Assembly: GCF_964022235.1 (NCBI RefSeq)
Contig: NZ_CAXHZL010000017.1
Span: 1 to 64,000, forward strand
Length of the DNA: 64,000 bases
Direction of reading: 5' to 3'
DNA from: Limimaricola sp964022235
Lineage (GTDB): Bacteria > Pseudomonadota > Alphaproteobacteria > Rhodobacterales > Rhodobacteraceae
Below, piece by piece: positions 36,391 through 44,278 of the stretch. Every line of letters begins with the position of its first letter. Position 1 is the first letter of the stretch. A program made the position numbers and the translations under genes. The notes under the pieces are model-generated. The model saw only the letters and a program-made list of their open reading frames with translations. It ran no database searches and was not told where the DNA came from.

Positions 36391-37266
36391 CTAGGCCTCG
36401 TCTATTGGGCGGGAAATGATGGTGTAAGTTCTCGTATTGCTTCGTCTCATTGCAACCTCCTGTCCGACATCAAGCGGGCAGTCTGCGAAGAATTTCCCGC
36501 TAATGGTGTCGGGTGCCCCGAAAACATCAAGGTACTGAGCCTCAACACTGACGTACAGTCCAGCGATACTACGGTCAGATTGCACGTATCGGGACGTGAC
36601 ATGCTCAGTGTGCGTGTGAATAGCGCACTCCTTTACGCCCGAACCAACATCACCGATATTGAGAGAACTAACATCGCTCAGTTTCCCAGCATTCCCTGCC
36701 GCCTTGACGCTAACGCTTATGGCGGGAGATTGCCCAGAGTTCTTGACCCTCGTGAAGATCGCGAACTCGTACGTCCCCTCATCGGTAGGGCCATCGATGA
36801 GGCGGACTCGCATCTCATCGATAGCAAGATAGGCCCGAGCTTGCGCTCTCCCGATACCACGCGTGTCTTCAGCCATGGTCTGAGTGGCCTTAAGGGTTGC
36901 CCAGATGAGGTAGATGGAGCAGATTCCGAGGATTAGGCTGAGCAGGCCGGTAAAGACCATAAGGCGGGTGAACCTGGACATGGCTTCTTGGGCATCAAGA
37001 TCGCGCTCGGATCTCTTCTGATCCTCGGTGGATTCAAGTATCTCAAGGATGCAGCCTCTCATCCCGTCAGGGGTAAGGCTGTCCCGGCACTCCCTATCTA
37101 CCCGCTGCTTGGCTTGGGCCTGATAGCGGTTGGATGCCTCAACATAGCGCAATCTTTGCTCTAGGGAGGTGCGACTGAAATCGTGCAGAAATAGTCCCGC
37201 TACAGAAGCAATGAGTATGCCTAGGGCTACAAACGCAAGTGGTCCTCTCCAATAGCTGTCAGGCAT
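36391..37266 (-). CDS. Two-TM membrane protein of unknown function
   Basis: This is a 291-residue protein. Membrane helices are at residues 8-28 (PLAFVALGILIASVAGLFLH) and about 104-124 (VFTGLLSLILGICSIYLIWA). Between them lies a helical, partly coiled segment with two Cys residues. The C-terminal 160 residues look like a soluble beta-rich domain (RAYLAIDEMRVRLIDG, FAIFTRVKNSGQSPAISV), similar to membrane proteins often found in genomic islands. The start overlaps the 3' end of a DUF6471-like frame by 40 bases. Function is unknown. Confidence 0.72.
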   Translation of the reverse strand: MPDSYWRGPLAFVALGILIASVAGLFLHDFSRTSLEQRLRYVEASNRYQAQAKQRVDRECRDSLTPDGMRGCILEILESTEDQKRSERDLDAQEAMSRFTRLMVFTGLLSLILGICSIYLIWATLKATQTMAEDTRGIGRAQARAYLAIDEMRVRLIDGPTDEGTYEFAIFTRVKNSGQSPAISVSVKAAGNAGKLSDVSSLNIGDVGSGVKECAIHTHTEHVTSRYVQSDRSIAGLYVSVEAQYLDVFGAPDTISGKFFADCPLDVGQEVAMRRSNTRTYTIISRPIDEA

Positions 37267-37379
37267 TGCAACAGGAACGCAGCAGAGAACTTGCCCCGTG
37301 AGAGCTTGTTCCTGACGTTCACTTCCTTTTCGCTGATTTCGATATCAGCAAGCTTTTCAACTAGCTGAGCATATGTCAC
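37227..37379 (-). pseudogene. Truncated DUF6471-like gene
   Basis: The frame reads VTYAQLVEKLADIEISEKEV and continues with NVRNKLSRGKFSAAFLLQCL, TAIGEDHLRL and a TAG at 37227-37229. This closely resembles the DUF6471 family, small helix-turn-helix-like proteins, but the first 20 or so residues of that family are missing. Upstream the frame runs on into unrelated, Gly/Arg-rich residues up to a TGA near 37490, with no ATG. The only start codon near the family boundary is the GTG at 37379. A truncation by rearrangement at about 37385-37400 is the likely explanation. Confidence 0.6.
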
Positions 37380-38430
37380 GCCCTTCCCAGCATTACGTTG
37401 CCTTTTTTGCCCGAGGCCTCCGACCCACTGCCCAGCACGGTCAAAGAATGGCGGGCCGTCGCGACCGAGGTGAACGGCGGCGCGCTGTCAGGGCTTCGCA
37501 GTCGGGGTGGAAGCGGAGCACCTGCTGAGCCTCAGGGCCACGCTCCGAGCCATGCGGAACCAGTCCCTCGCAGGTGCTGCAGCGCTGCTACGGTTTGCTA
37601 TGAAGGCCGGGGCCGTCAAGGACCACACCCCGAGGACTGCGACATTATCGGGGCCGTGATGGATCTGATTGAGGCGGAGACGTGCTCGGCTGCAGGGTGA
37701 GAAATGTTGGGATTATTGAGCCGAGAGGAGCCCCGCCCAGCGCCGGGCTTTTTGCTATCAAGGGAACGCGGAGGGACCGGTTGAGTTAACTCACCTTAAC
37801 CAGTCCCGCGCCTGCATCCGTTCCCCAATGCGGCCCTGCGCGTGCGCTTTGCGAGTGGGACCGAGGCATTGCACGCCTCGGTCTTTCACCATCCCCTTCA
37901 TATAAGGACCGTTAGGTCTGACGTCATGCGGCGCGGTGGCGCAGCGGCACGAAGGCGACATAGTTTGCAAGCGTAATGAGGGGGCAACGTCGGCACTGAA
38001 ATAGTTGGCAGGACAACGGTTACCTCGGTGGGTACTCAGCCTCATAAAATTGCCACATTCTCGCCATACTTGCCCCCATGCTGGCGGCGACGCTGGCAGA
38101 GCGTCGGGGGAAATAAGAGAGCAACTACGCGACGATCTTGCGGCACCCTCACCGTGTCGCCAAGCTCCACGCCCCGGCGCCCCCATCCTCAGACCATTAG
38201 GTCTCACGGGCACTTGTCAGGCAGGGTCCGGACCCAGCTTTCGGCTCAGACCTATTTTTGAGTGGGCTAGGGGCAGATGTTGGGTGCCTACTACTCGAAA
38301 AAACTCCGCCATCACATCCAAATAGCTCCAGCACGTTCCGGGGTATTCCCTATTCGAAAGTGGGAAAAAACGTGGGACTGGACGCAAAGCATCAGCCGCA
38401 AGCGGCTGATTTACTTTGAGTATTTGAGAT
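37380..38430. other. Decayed right end of the island
   Basis: No intact gene is seen. On the plus strand, a frame at about 37410-37485 (DPLPSTVKEWRAVATEVNGG) and a different frame at about 37495-37670 (VGVEAEHLLSLRATLRAMRN, LRFAMKAGAVKDHTP) look like two pieces of one gene joined by a frameshift. Near 37735-37755 a GCCC-GGGC hairpin with TTTTT may be an old terminator. A perfect 9-bp palindrome arm pair ATCAGCCGC/GCGGCTGAT lies at 38391-38410, close to the tRNA 3' end. Confidence 0.5.
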
Positions 38431-38448
38431 GAAGTGGCGGACTGGGGA
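38431..38448. repeat. Right attachment repeat within the tRNA-Arg 3' end
   Basis: This copy of GAAGTGGCGGACTGGGGA matches 27090-27107 exactly. Fourteen of the 18 bases are the 3' end of the tRNA gene and four lie just outside it. Confidence 0.88.
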
Positions 38449-38511
38449 GGATTCGAACCCCCGACCCCTTGATTCGTAGTCAAGTACTCTATCCAACTGA
38501 GCTACCAGTCC
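38435..38511 (-). tRNA. tRNA-Arg (anticodon ACG)
   Basis: The minus strand folds into a 77-base cloverleaf: acceptor GGACTGG/CCAGTCC, D-arm GCTCAGTTGGATAGAGT, anticodon stem CTTGA/TCAAG with loop CTACGAA (anticodon ACG), T-arm GGGGG-TTCGAAT-CCTCC, discriminator G and encoded CCA. The anticodon reads CGN-type arginine codons after A-to-I editing. The 3' end is the insertion site of the island to its left. Confidence 0.95.
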
Positions 38512-38585
38512 GCTGTAGAGTGAGGCCGATCTACCGTCCGGTGCCGGGACATGCAAGGGCCGTTTTTCGGAAACTTCCGGATTTC

Positions 38586-38628
38586 GCATGCGATCTCGCC
38601 TGCCGTGGCGGCAGGCGAGATCGCATGC
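38586..38628. repeat. Perfect 19-bp hairpin between tRNA-Arg and the sensor kinase gene
   Basis: GCATGCGATCTCGCCTGCC (38586-38604) and its exact complement (38610-38628) are separated by a 5-nt loop. It lies 10 bases after the stop of the minus-strand kinase gene. There is no T-run after it on either strand, so it is not a classical terminator, though it could stabilise the 3' end of the kinase mRNA or act as a Rho-dependent stop. Confidence 0.8.
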
Positions 38629-38637
38629 CCGAGGGTA

Positions 38638-40035
38638 TCAGGCGGCAGTGATAGGCCGGGGGGCGCTGCGTGGCAGGCAGATCGCGAACTCCGTGCCGGT
38701 CTCGTCCGATCGGGTCAGCTCAAGCCGACCGCCATGGCCGCGCACCAGCTCGGCGGCGATGGCAAGGCCCAGACCCGAGCCCCCCTTGGCCACACCGCCG
38801 CGAAACGCGCGAAACAGGTGTTCGCGCGCCCGTGGCGGCAGGCCGGGACCGGTGTCCGTCACGAAGATCCACCATGCGTCATCCTCTTCGCGGGCCGACA
38901 AGGTGACACGCCCCGGCTTACCAGTCGCCGCGATCGCCTGCCGCGCGTTGCGCAGGAGGTTCGACAGAACCCTGAAGAGCTGTTCGGAATCGGCGCGCAG
39001 CACAAATCCCGCGGGAATCTTCTCCACGAGGTCGATTTCGCCCTCCCCTGTCGCCAGCCGCTCGTTCTCGATCGCCTCGGCCACGAGAGGCGCCAGCTCG
39101 AACCGAGCGAGCTGCGGCGGCGGCTCTTCGGCGCGACCAAAGGCCAGTGTCGATTCGCACAGGTTCACCGCGCGGGTGATCGAGCCCACGAGCTTGGGTG
39201 CCATGCGCTTGACCAGCGGGTCTTCGGAGCCCTCCAGCCGGTCGGCGAAGAGCTGGGCTGCCGTGAGGATGTTGCGCAGATCATGGCTGACCTTGGCGAC
39301 CGCACCGCCAAGCTGGGCTAGACGGTCCTTCTGGCGCAGCGCTGAGGTGAGTTGGGTTTCCATCGCCTGCAGCGCCGTCTCGGCCTCGCGAAGCTCGCGC
39401 AGGCTGGCGCGGGGCGAGATGATGCGGCGCGCATCTTCCGGCGCGTCGGCATAGCTCTGGATTTGCGCCACCACCCGCTTGATCGGGATCACGAGGAAGG
39501 CTTGGACAGCCGCGAAAAGCAGCGCCGCCGTCACCACGGAGATTACCGCTGAAAGAATCAGAATGCGCAGACCGTAGTCGAGCATCTCGGCGCGCAGCGG
39601 CGCCTCATCCATGGTCACCTCGATCAACAGCCCGCCCTGCTGCACCGGATCGCCGATCACGCGAATGATCCGCTCATCCGTGTCGAGCAGGGTGCCCAGC
39701 GCGTCGCGGATCAGCGTCAACGCCGGCACATCGCGCAAATCGTAGGTCGCATGGATCGGCTCGGGCAGCGGCGACGACAGCGCGAGCTGGCGCACCTCGT
39801 CGCGACGAAGCACGACGTTGTAGACGCCAGCGTTCTCCAGAAGCTCGGCTTCGAGCTCGGCATCGAGCGTCTCGGTGGCCAAGAGCACCAGCGAGGCGAT
39901 CTGCGCCCGTTCGAGCCGCAGTTGCAGATAGTCCTGACGAAACCGTGCCACCGAGGGCACGAAGATCAGCACCTCGGCCAGCATCACGAAGACCGTGGTC
40001 AGGGCAAGAAAGCGTCCTGAGAGGGTATTGAACAT
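38638..40035 (-). CDS. Membrane sensor histidine kinase
   Basis: This is a 465-residue kinase. Membrane helices are near residues 10-30 and 156-183, enclosing a periplasmic sensor of about 125 residues. A HAMP-like linker follows (VIPIKRVVAQIQSYADAPED). The HisKA helix has LGGAVAKVSHDLRNILTAA (His251), then the ATPase domain with LSNLLRNARQAI (N-box), VTDTGPGLPP (G1) and GGSGLGLAIA (G2). I start at the ATG at 40035 (AAAGGGA upstream). No response regulator gene is adjacent. It ends just before the 19-bp hairpin. Confidence 0.87.
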   Translation of the reverse strand: MFNTLSGRFLALTTVFVMLAEVLIFVPSVARFRQDYLQLRLERAQIASLVLLATETLDAELEAELLENAGVYNVVLRRDEVRQLALSSPLPEPIHATYDLRDVPALTLIRDALGTLLDTDERIIRVIGDPVQQGGLLIEVTMDEAPLRAEMLDYGLRILILSAVISVVTAALLFAAVQAFLVIPIKRVVAQIQSYADAPEDARRIISPRASLRELREAETALQAMETQLTSALRQKDRLAQLGGAVAKVSHDLRNILTAAQLFADRLEGSEDPLVKRMAPKLVGSITRAVNLCESTLAFGRAEEPPPQLARFELAPLVAEAIENERLATGEGEIDLVEKIPAGFVLRADSEQLFRVLSNLLRNARQAIAATGKPGRVTLSAREEDDAWWIFVTDTGPGLPPRAREHLFRAFRGGVAKGGSGLGLAIAAELVRGHGGRLELTRSDETGTEFAICLPRSAPRPITAA

Positions 40036-40069
40036 CTGGTCCCTTTTGCGCCGCCGGGCGGCCGGACCC

Positions 40070-41488
40070 TCAGGGAATCCAGCGTTGGACCGCACGGACG
40101 GCTGTCTTCACCCATTCGTTATCAAACAGGCTGGCGCTGAAATAGTTGCCTGCCGCGCGCTTATTGATTTCGCCCAGGCTCGGATAGGGCAGCACCGCGC
40201 CCGCGATCTTCGACAGTTTCAGCCCGGAGGATATGGCGATGGCCCAGACGCCGATAAGGTCGTCGGCGTTCGCCCCGAGAATCGTGGCTCCCACGGGGCG
40301 GCCCTTCACAGCCATCAGCTTGAGCATGCCGAGCGTGCGGCCCTCAGCGATGGCGCGATCGTTTTCGTCATACTCCATGCGGATCACCTTGAGCGCGTCG
40401 CCGTGCTTCTCGCGGGCCTGCGCCTCGGTCAGCCCGACCTGCGCGAGACCGGGATCGGTGTATGTGGCCCACGGGATATGCGCGGTTTTGGCTTTGGACG
40501 GCAGGCTGAACAGCATGGAGCGGATGATGACACCCGCGTGGTAGCCCGCGACATGGGTGAACATCAGCCCGCCCGCCGCGTCGCCCACCGCATAGACCCG
40601 GCGATTCGTCTCCGAGCGCAGATCCTCGCCCACGGTGATGCCGCGCCGGTCATGTTTCACGTGTGCCACGTCGAGACCGAGGCCATCCGTCACCACCTGT
40701 CGTCCCACTGCCATGAGCAGGTGAGTGCCTTCGAAGTCGCCCTTTTCAGTCCGCACGGTGATCGCACCCTCGCGGCCCGAAACGGCGGTGACCTTGGCGT
40801 CCTCCTCGATGCGGATGCCCTCGGCGCGCAACCGGGTCAGGAGGTGCCCGGCCAGTTCCGGGTCATCCTTGCCCAGCGCCTTCGCGCCCTCAATCACCGT
40901 GACCTCGCAGCCGAGCCTGCGGTGCGCCTGCGCCATCTCGATGCCGATCGGGCCGCCGCCGATCACTAGCAGGTGGCGCGGCCGCTCGCGCAGGGCGAAG
41001 ATCGTCTCATTGGTGAGGTAGGGCGTATTCTCGATGCCGTCGATCGGCGGCACCAGTGGCCGCGAGCCGGTGGCGAGCACGAAGCGACGCGCCTTGATCG
41101 TGGTGTCGCCCGCCTGCATCTCGTCTGGCGAGGTGAAGCGCGCGTGCTCGCGGATCACCGTGATGCCGAACCCCTCGAACCGCTCCTGCGAATCGACGGG
41201 TGCGATGGTGGCGATGGTGCGCGCGACGTGGTCCTTCACGGCAGCGAAATCGATCTCTGGCGTGACCGGCGTGATGCCCATCTCGGCGCCCTTGGTCATC
41301 GCATGCGCTTGCTTGGCCGCCGCGAGCAGCGCCTTGGAGGGCACGCAGCCGCTGTTGAGACAATCGCCGCCCATCTCGCCCTTTTCGATCAGCACGACGC
41401 GCGCGCCCATCTGTGCCGCCCCCGCCGCGACCGAAAGCCCGCCCGAACCGGCGCCGATGATGCAGATGTCGCAGTCGATATGGCTCAT
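40070..41488 (-). CDS. MerA/dihydrolipoyl dehydrogenase-like flavoprotein
   Basis: This is a 472-residue FAD/NAD(P)-dependent disulfide oxidoreductase. FAD motif IIGAGSGGLSVAAGAAQMG, redox-active GGDCLNSGCVPSK (Cys pair near residue 41), NAD-binding VIGGGPIGIEMAQAHRRLG and VYAVGDAAGG are all present. The C-terminal active-site segment reads LPYPSLGE, with Tyr where dihydrolipoyl dehydrogenases have the catalytic His, which is closer to MerA (a PYLTMVE-type segment). MerA's C-terminal cysteines and heavy-metal domain are missing. Its ATG overlaps the stop of the upstream VTT membrane protein, so the two are coupled. The substrate is unknown. Confidence 0.82.
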   Translation of the reverse strand: MSHIDCDICIIGAGSGGLSVAAGAAQMGARVVLIEKGEMGGDCLNSGCVPSKALLAAAKQAHAMTKGAEMGITPVTPEIDFAAVKDHVARTIATIAPVDSQERFEGFGITVIREHARFTSPDEMQAGDTTIKARRFVLATGSRPLVPPIDGIENTPYLTNETIFALRERPRHLLVIGGGPIGIEMAQAHRRLGCEVTVIEGAKALGKDDPELAGHLLTRLRAEGIRIEEDAKVTAVSGREGAITVRTEKGDFEGTHLLMAVGRQVVTDGLGLDVAHVKHDRRGITVGEDLRSETNRRVYAVGDAAGGLMFTHVAGYHAGVIIRSMLFSLPSKAKTAHIPWATYTDPGLAQVGLTEAQAREKHGDALKVIRMEYDENDRAIAEGRTLGMLKLMAVKGRPVGATILGANADDLIGVWAIAISSGLKLSKIAGAVLPYPSLGEINKRAAGNYFSASLFDNEWVKTAVRAVQRWIP

Positions 41489-42231
41489 GTGAGGCCTTTC
41501 CGGCCCTTCACGGCCTTGATGACAAGAGGAAGCGCCGAGAGCGCGGCGAGGCCGAGCAAAGGCAAAAGGATGTACGGTTCGAAGATAAGGCCAAGATCAG
41601 GCGTTTCGCCCGCCGCAAAGACGGCGCCGAGCCCGGCGCCCACCGAGGTGTAGACCAGTGCACCAGGCGCGATGCCCAGAAGCGTGGTGACGGCGAAGGC
41701 GCCGAATCCTACCCCGACCATAGCCGGCAGCAGGTTGGCCACGAAGAACGGTACCACTGGCAACAGCCGCAGCAGGAACAGCATCGACCACTGATTCTCG
41801 CGGATGCCGTCCTTGATCTTCTTGAGACGCCCCTCGGAGGTGTCCATGCCCTTCGACAGCCGCCGCCCGAGCCCGGCGCGCGCGGCGAGAAAGATCAGCA
41901 CTGCGCCGATCGTCGCCGCGACCACGTTGAACACCACGCCCGGAAAGGTGCCGAACAGAAAGCCGCCCGTCAGAGTCGCCACCGTGGCGCCGGGCAGCGA
42001 AAAGGCGACGATGACGATATAAGCGGCCATGAAGCCCGCCACGGCGAGCGCGTAATTGCCATCGCGCCATGCGATCAGCGCCTCACGATTGTCGCGCAGC
42101 GTCTCGAAGCTGAGCAGGTCGCCCAGGAAGAACGCGCCCGTCAGCGCCACGAGGCCGATCGCGATCAATGGCAGGTGGCGCAGCCAGCTTCGTGTTCCAG
42201 AAGATGACGTTTCATCGGTGTCGTCGTGCAT
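41485..42231 (-). CDS. TVP38/TMEM64 (VTT-domain) membrane protein
   Basis: This is a 248-residue inner-membrane protein with about six hydrophobic segments. The VTT core is clear: FSLPGATVATLTGGFLFGTFPG, then a loop (LKKIKDGIRENQWSM) and LLRLLPVVPFFVANLLPAMVGVG with LGIAPGALVYTSVG. Start ATG at 42231 follows GGAAGG. It is translated just ahead of, and overlapping, the MerA-like flavoprotein. In several bacteria these two domains are fused in one chain, so they probably work together. Confidence 0.87.
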   Translation of the reverse strand: MHDDTDETSSSGTRSWLRHLPLIAIGLVALTGAFFLGDLLSFETLRDNREALIAWRDGNYALAVAGFMAAYIVIVAFSLPGATVATLTGGFLFGTFPGVVFNVVAATIGAVLIFLAARAGLGRRLSKGMDTSEGRLKKIKDGIRENQWSMLFLLRLLPVVPFFVANLLPAMVGVGFGAFAVTTLLGIAPGALVYTSVGAGLGAVFAAGETPDLGLIFEPYILLPLLGLAALSALPLVIKAVKGRKGLT

Positions 42232-42366
42232 GTCAGACCTTCCGGGCAAGATTTGCACCAGACATGCACCGCGCCGAGAGGGCCGCCCACCCCCCTCGCA
42301 GGCTCTTGATCGGCGGGGTCGGACTGTAACAATGCAGGCGATATGGGGATTCAGGTCCGGCTTGCG

Positions 42367-42395
42367 TTGACAGCCTGCCGATGCCTCTCTATGGC
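42367..42395 (+). promoter_or_regulatory. Probable sigma-70 promoter of rpmH-rnpA
   Basis: TTGACA (42367-42372) and TATGGC (42390-42395) are spaced by 17 bases, about 80 bases before the rpmH start. No other strong candidate is seen in the divergent VTT-rpmH gap. Confidence 0.6.
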
Positions 42396-42473
42396 ACGGG
42401 CTTCGAATGATGGCAGGCCCCGAATCCGGCATGGACGGCGGACGGCGCGGCCCCTTGAGACGGAGAAAGCGCA

Positions 42474-42608
42474 ATGAAACGCACGTTCCAACCCTCGAAC
42501 CGTGTGCGCAAAGCGCGTCACGGCTTCCGCGCACGTATGGCCACCAAGGCCGGCCGGAAGATCATCAACGCCCGCCGCGCGCAGGGCCGCAAGGTCCTGA
42601 GCGCCTGA
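42474..42608 (+). CDS. rpmH: 50S ribosomal protein L34
   Basis: This is a 44-residue protein, the normal size of L34. MKRTFQPSNRVRKARHGFRA, then RMATKAGRKIINARRAQGRK and VLSA, match the family end to end. GGAG stands before the ATG. It begins the widely conserved rpmH-rnpA-yidD group. Confidence 0.97.
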   Translation: MKRTFQPSNRVRKARHGFRARMATKAGRKIINARRAQGRKVLSA

Positions 42609-42694
42609 TCCCAGATCAGGTGATAGCGGAAAAGACCCCCGTGGTCGGCAGCGATGCCGCCGCGTCGGGGTCTTTCGGCGTTGGCGTCGACAAG

Positions 42695-43021
42695 ATGCGC
42701 AAACGCCCCGACTTCCTGCGCGCCGCCCGGGCGCTGCGGCAGGGCACGACCGGATTCCACCTGCAGGGCAACCCGCGCAGGGATGGCGACGATGCCGTGC
42801 GCGTGGGCTTCACCTGCTCCAAGAAGGTCGGCAATTCGGTTGCGCGCAACCGCGCCAAGCGCCGTCTGCGCGAGGTCGCGCGCAAGGTACTCCCTATTCA
42901 GGGGCAGCCCGGCTGGGACTATGTGCTGATCGGTCGGGCCGAGGTCACGGCCACGCATGACATCGAACAGATGGCGCGCGATCTCGAATGGGCGCTGAGC
43001 CGCGTCCATTCGCAGGCATGA
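42695..43021 (+). CDS. rnpA: Ribonuclease P protein component
   Basis: The protein subunit assists the RNase P RNA in trimming tRNA 5' ends. Family elements are MRKRPDFLRAARALRQGTTG, VGFTCSKKVGNSVARNRAKR and RRLREVARKVLP (the RNR motif). From the ATG at 42695 it has 108 residues, a usual length; a GTG at 42620 in the same frame would add 25 residues. The stop overlaps the yidD start (ATGA at 43018-43021). Confidence 0.92.
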   Translation: MRKRPDFLRAARALRQGTTGFHLQGNPRRDGDDAVRVGFTCSKKVGNSVARNRAKRRLREVARKVLPIQGQPGWDYVLIGRAEVTATHDIEQMARDLEWALSRVHSQA

Positions 43022-43239
43022 GCCCGCTCGCGCGTGTGCTGGCCTTGCCGGTGCGCGCCTACCGGCTCACCTTTTCCCCGATGGTCGGCCATGGATGCCG
43101 CTTTCACCCGACCTGTTCGGCCTATGCGCTCGAGGCGCTGGAGCGGCACGGCGGGCTGAAAGGCGGCTGGCTCACATTGCGACGCCTCGCGCGCTGCCAT
43201 CCGCTGGGTGGCAGCGGCATCGACAACGTCCCCGACTGA
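43018..43239 (+). CDS. yidD: Membrane protein insertion efficiency factor YidD
   Basis: This is a 73-residue protein that helps membrane protein insertion together with YidC. VRAYRLTFSPMVGHGCRFHP, TCSAYALEALERHGGLKGGW and RCHPLGGSGID are the family signatures, with the three conserved Cys residues. An amphipathic N-terminal helix fits membrane association. It overlaps rnpA by four bases. Confidence 0.95.
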   Translation: MSPLARVLALPVRAYRLTFSPMVGHGCRFHPTCSAYALEALERHGGLKGGWLTLRRLARCHPLGGSGIDNVPD

Positions 43240-43303
43240 CCCCGTGACCTTTCCCCGGACTGGCCAGCATGGCATATCGGGCCGATCCAGAGGAGCTCGA
43301 CCC

Positions 43304-44185
43304 ATGCTCGACAATTTCGCCGACGAGACCCCCGAAGACGCGCACGACGATATCCACCCGCTGTTCGCCGGCGCGCCGAAAACCACCGAGTTTCGCAAGC
43401 TGCGCAAGCGGATCATCCGCGATACCCGCGAGGCGATCGAGAAATACGGCATGATCGAGCGCGGCGCACGCTGGCTCGTCTGTCTCTCGGGCGGCAAGGA
43501 CAGCTACACGCTGCTAGCCGCGCTGACCGAGTTGCAGTGGCGCGGACTGCTCCCCGTCGAGATCCTTGCCTGCAACCTCGATCAGGGCCAGCCGGGGTTC
43601 CCTGCGACCGTGCTGCCCGAGTTTCTCGAGCGGATGGGCGTGCCGCACCGGATCGAATATCAGGACACCTATTCCATCGTCATGGACAAGGTGCCCCAAG
43701 GGCGCACCATGTGCGCGCTGTGTTCGCCACTGCGCCGGGCCAATCTCTACCGCGTCGCGCGAGAGGAAGGGTGTACAGCTGTCGTGCTTGGCCATCACCG
43801 TGATGACATGCTCGAAACCTTCTTTTTGAACCTGTTCCACGGGGGCAAGATCGCGACCATGCCGCCCAAGCTGCTCAATGATGAGGGCGACCTGTTCCTC
43901 TATCGCCCGCTGGCCCATGTGGCCGAAGCCGATTGCGAGAAGTTTGCCACGGCGATGAACTACCCGATCATTCCCTGCGACCTGTGCGGCAGCCAGGACG
44001 GACTGCAACGGCAGCAGATCAAGCAGATGATCGATCAGTGGGAAAAGAACGCTCCGGGGCGGCGACAGAAGATGTTCACAGCGCTGAATCAGGTCCGACC
44101 GAGCCACATGCTCGATCCCGATTTGTTCGACTTCGCGGCGCTGGCACGCGGAGCGACCGAAGGTAGCCGCAATTCTAATAATTAG
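43304..44185 (+). CDS. ttcA: tRNA 2-thiocytidine(32) synthetase TtcA
   Basis: This is a 293-residue PP-loop enzyme that thiolates cytidine 32 of certain tRNAs using an iron-sulfur cluster. The PP-loop SGGKDSYTLL is near residue 65. The cluster cysteines are in MCALCSPLRR and IIPCDLCGSQDGLQR. LGHHRDDMLETFFLNLFHGG is also typical. The ATG at 43304 has AGGAG upstream; the longer frame is non-conserved. It sits between yidD and the EAL gene, where yidC would follow in the classical order. Confidence 0.93.
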   Translation: MLDNFADETPEDAHDDIHPLFAGAPKTTEFRKLRKRIIRDTREAIEKYGMIERGARWLVCLSGGKDSYTLLAALTELQWRGLLPVEILACNLDQGQPGFPATVLPEFLERMGVPHRIEYQDTYSIVMDKVPQGRTMCALCSPLRRANLYRVAREEGCTAVVLGHHRDDMLETFFLNLFHGGKIATMPPKLLNDEGDLFLYRPLAHVAEADCEKFATAMNYPIIPCDLCGSQDGLQRQQIKQMIDQWEKNAPGRRQKMFTALNQVRPSHMLDPDLFDFAALARGATEGSRNSNN

Positions 44186-44199
44186 AGCCTGCCACATTA

Positions 44200-44223
44200 A
44201 GAAACCGCTTAGATAGCGTTTCT
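44200..44223 (+). terminator. Possible terminator after ttcA
   Basis: AGAAA-C-CGCT (44200-44209) pairs with AGCGTTTCT (44215-44223) with one bulged C and loop TAGAT. The following bases are AGTTTG, so it has only a short T-rich end. Confidence 0.45.
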
Positions 44224-44278
44224 AGTTTGTCTCCCTGTCAGGGCACGTTGCGGTAGCGCATCGGCCATCTTCGGCGGG

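Larger units (their letters stand above)
27090..38448. mobile_element. Integrated element in the 3' end of tRNA-Arg(ACG), about 11.3 kb
   Basis: The element is bounded by an exact 18-bp direct repeat, GAAGTGGCGGACTGGGGA, at 27090-27107 and 38431-38448. The right copy covers the last 14 bases of the tRNA-Arg gene, so integration rebuilt the tRNA. The left end carries a P4-type integrase reading inward. A run of overlapping genes (AlpA, winged helix, primase, ATPase, XRE) covers 29.3-33.5 kb. From 33.6 kb the content changes to cargo: a small secreted protein, a HWE kinase and a membrane protein, followed by decayed sequence. I see no capsid, portal, terminase large subunit, tail, relaxase or type IV secretion gene. 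It is best called a satellite-like or integrative genomic island. Confidence 0.85.

Noticed and set aside
36373..36936. A plus-strand 187-residue frame opposite the island membrane protein
   Set aside because: The minus-strand frame has two good membrane helices and a soluble domain; the plus frame has no such order.
37791..38213. A minus-strand 140-residue frame near the tRNA
   Set aside because: Composition is random-looking (many Cys, Arg, Pro, Met), without ribosome site or motif.
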